From the NCBI GenBank assembly GCA_026394315.1, contig JAPKYM010000198.1:1-5560 (forward strand): a stretch of 5,560 bases of DNA. Direction: 5' to 3'. Made by a program: the position numbers and the translations under genes. Position 1 is the stretch's first letter, and each line of letters starts with the position of its first letter. The notes beneath the pieces were generated by a model. It did no database searches, was not told where the DNA came from, and saw nothing but the letters and a program-made list of their open reading frames with translations. Below, piece by piece: positions 5,138 through 5,560 of this stretch. Source of the stretch: Candidatus Bathyarchaeota archaeon (lineage in GTDB: Archaea > Thermoproteota > Bathyarchaeia > 40CM-2-53-6 > RBG-13-38-9).

Positions 5138-5212
5138 TGATGCCTTAACTTCAGTAATGTCGAGCACACACGCTATGCTCTCGTTTTACCGTGGACGATG
5201 AGCCGCGCGCGC

Positions 5213-5560
5213 CTAGCGAGTTTCGCCGAGCACTTGCGCGCTTTGGCCGAAACCGAAATCCACCAGTAGTTCTTGACCTTCTTTTGAAAGCCAGAACTGC
5301 ACGTATTTCACAGATAAATCACGACTGCCGGTATTTCTTATGATGGCGATTCCGTATGTTCCTATCGTGTTTACTGATTGTGGGATCTCTACGTATTGGA
5401 GTTTGGGTCCTTGGAACTTTACGTCGGTGATGTATGCGAAGCCTGCGTCACATACGCCCATCAGGACTTTGGTTACCACATATGTGACTGTCGGTTCGTA
5501 TGAGACAATGTTATTCATGACTCTGTCTCGATAATGTTCCCATTGTGGTCCTTTGTAGGT
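5213..5560 (-). CDS. Molybdate/tungstate-type ABC transporter substrate-binding protein, C-terminal part, cut by window edge
   Basis: The frame is open from the right edge to TAG 5213-5215 and gives 115 residues, the last domain of a type II periplasmic-type binding protein. VTYVVTKVLMGVCDAGFAYI followed by TDV matches the ModA pattern in which a tyrosine of the GxxY block contacts the oxyanion. YVEIPQSVNTIGTYGIAII fits the strand pair after it. VKYVQFWLSKEGQELLVDFG and then FGQ is the usual C-terminal helix block of these proteins. The protein would sit outside the membrane and deliver molybdate or tungstate (ModA or WtpA type) to an ABC permease. The N-terminal half, with the signal peptide and first ligand residues, lies outside the window. 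No permease or ATPase gene follows on the same strand. An ATG at 5518 is internal to the domain, not the real start. Oxyanion specificity is inferred. Confidence 0.78.
   Translation of the reverse strand, partial: TYKGPQWEHYRDRVMNNIVSYEPTVTYVVTKVLMGVCDAGFAYITDVKFQGPKLQYVEIPQSVNTIGTYGIAIIRNTGSRDLSVKYVQFWLSKEGQELLVDFGFGQSAQVLGETR

Noticed and set aside
5340..5534. 64-codon plus-strand ORF
   Set aside because: Antisense to the binding-protein domain, which has clear ModA-type motifs.

Overview
The window most likely comes from an archaeal chromosome, probably a Thermoproteota/Bathyarchaeia-type genome. This rests on a strong GGAGGTG ribosome binding site, TATA-like boxes at archaeal distances from starts, a T-tract terminator, a DUF2284 cysteine protein, short ribbon-helix-helix (RHH) regulators and several very small membrane proteins. 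No rRNA or tRNA is present to fix the lineage, so the placement is inference.

Layout. (1) Positions 1-599, minus strand: the N-terminal half of a major facilitator superfamily transporter that runs off the left edge. (2) 600-703: a compact divergent promoter region with an inverted repeat on the start of the next gene. (3) 704-1682, plus strand: a small accessory island. It holds a tyrosine recombinase that has lost its C-terminal catalytic half and runs out of frame into the C-terminal two thirds of an RHH gene. A second, intact RHH gene with a near-identical C-terminus follows, then a 39-residue membrane peptide 9 nt downstream. (4) 1685-3241, minus strand: a complete FAD-dependent oxidoreductase of the phytoene desaturase/carotenoid isomerase/retinol saturase superfamily. 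(5) 3242-4111: mostly gene-poor, with two possible small genes (a 33-residue membrane peptide and a cysteine-containing 70-residue protein), an interleaved pair of inverted repeats, and TATA-like boxes. (6) 4121-4756, plus strand: a DUF2284 predicted metal-binding protein. (7) 4855-5058, minus strand: a 67-residue tail-anchored membrane protein with a very strong ribosome binding site and a T7 terminator shared with the convergent DUF2284 gene. (8) 5213-5560, minus strand: the C-terminal part of a molybdate/tungstate-type ABC transporter binding protein, cut by the right edge.

The genes do not form one operon or an evident single pathway. Strand switches occur at almost every boundary. The only likely co-transcribed pair is the intact RHH gene with the small membrane peptide at 1377-1682. 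The transporter, oxidoreductase, DUF2284 protein and binding protein look like independent housekeeping or metabolic genes. The 704-1682 segment looks like the scar of an integrated element. The least explained items are the recombinase/RHH junction with its tandem RHH paralogues, the RHH-membrane peptide pair, and the interleaved repeat at 3909-3956.
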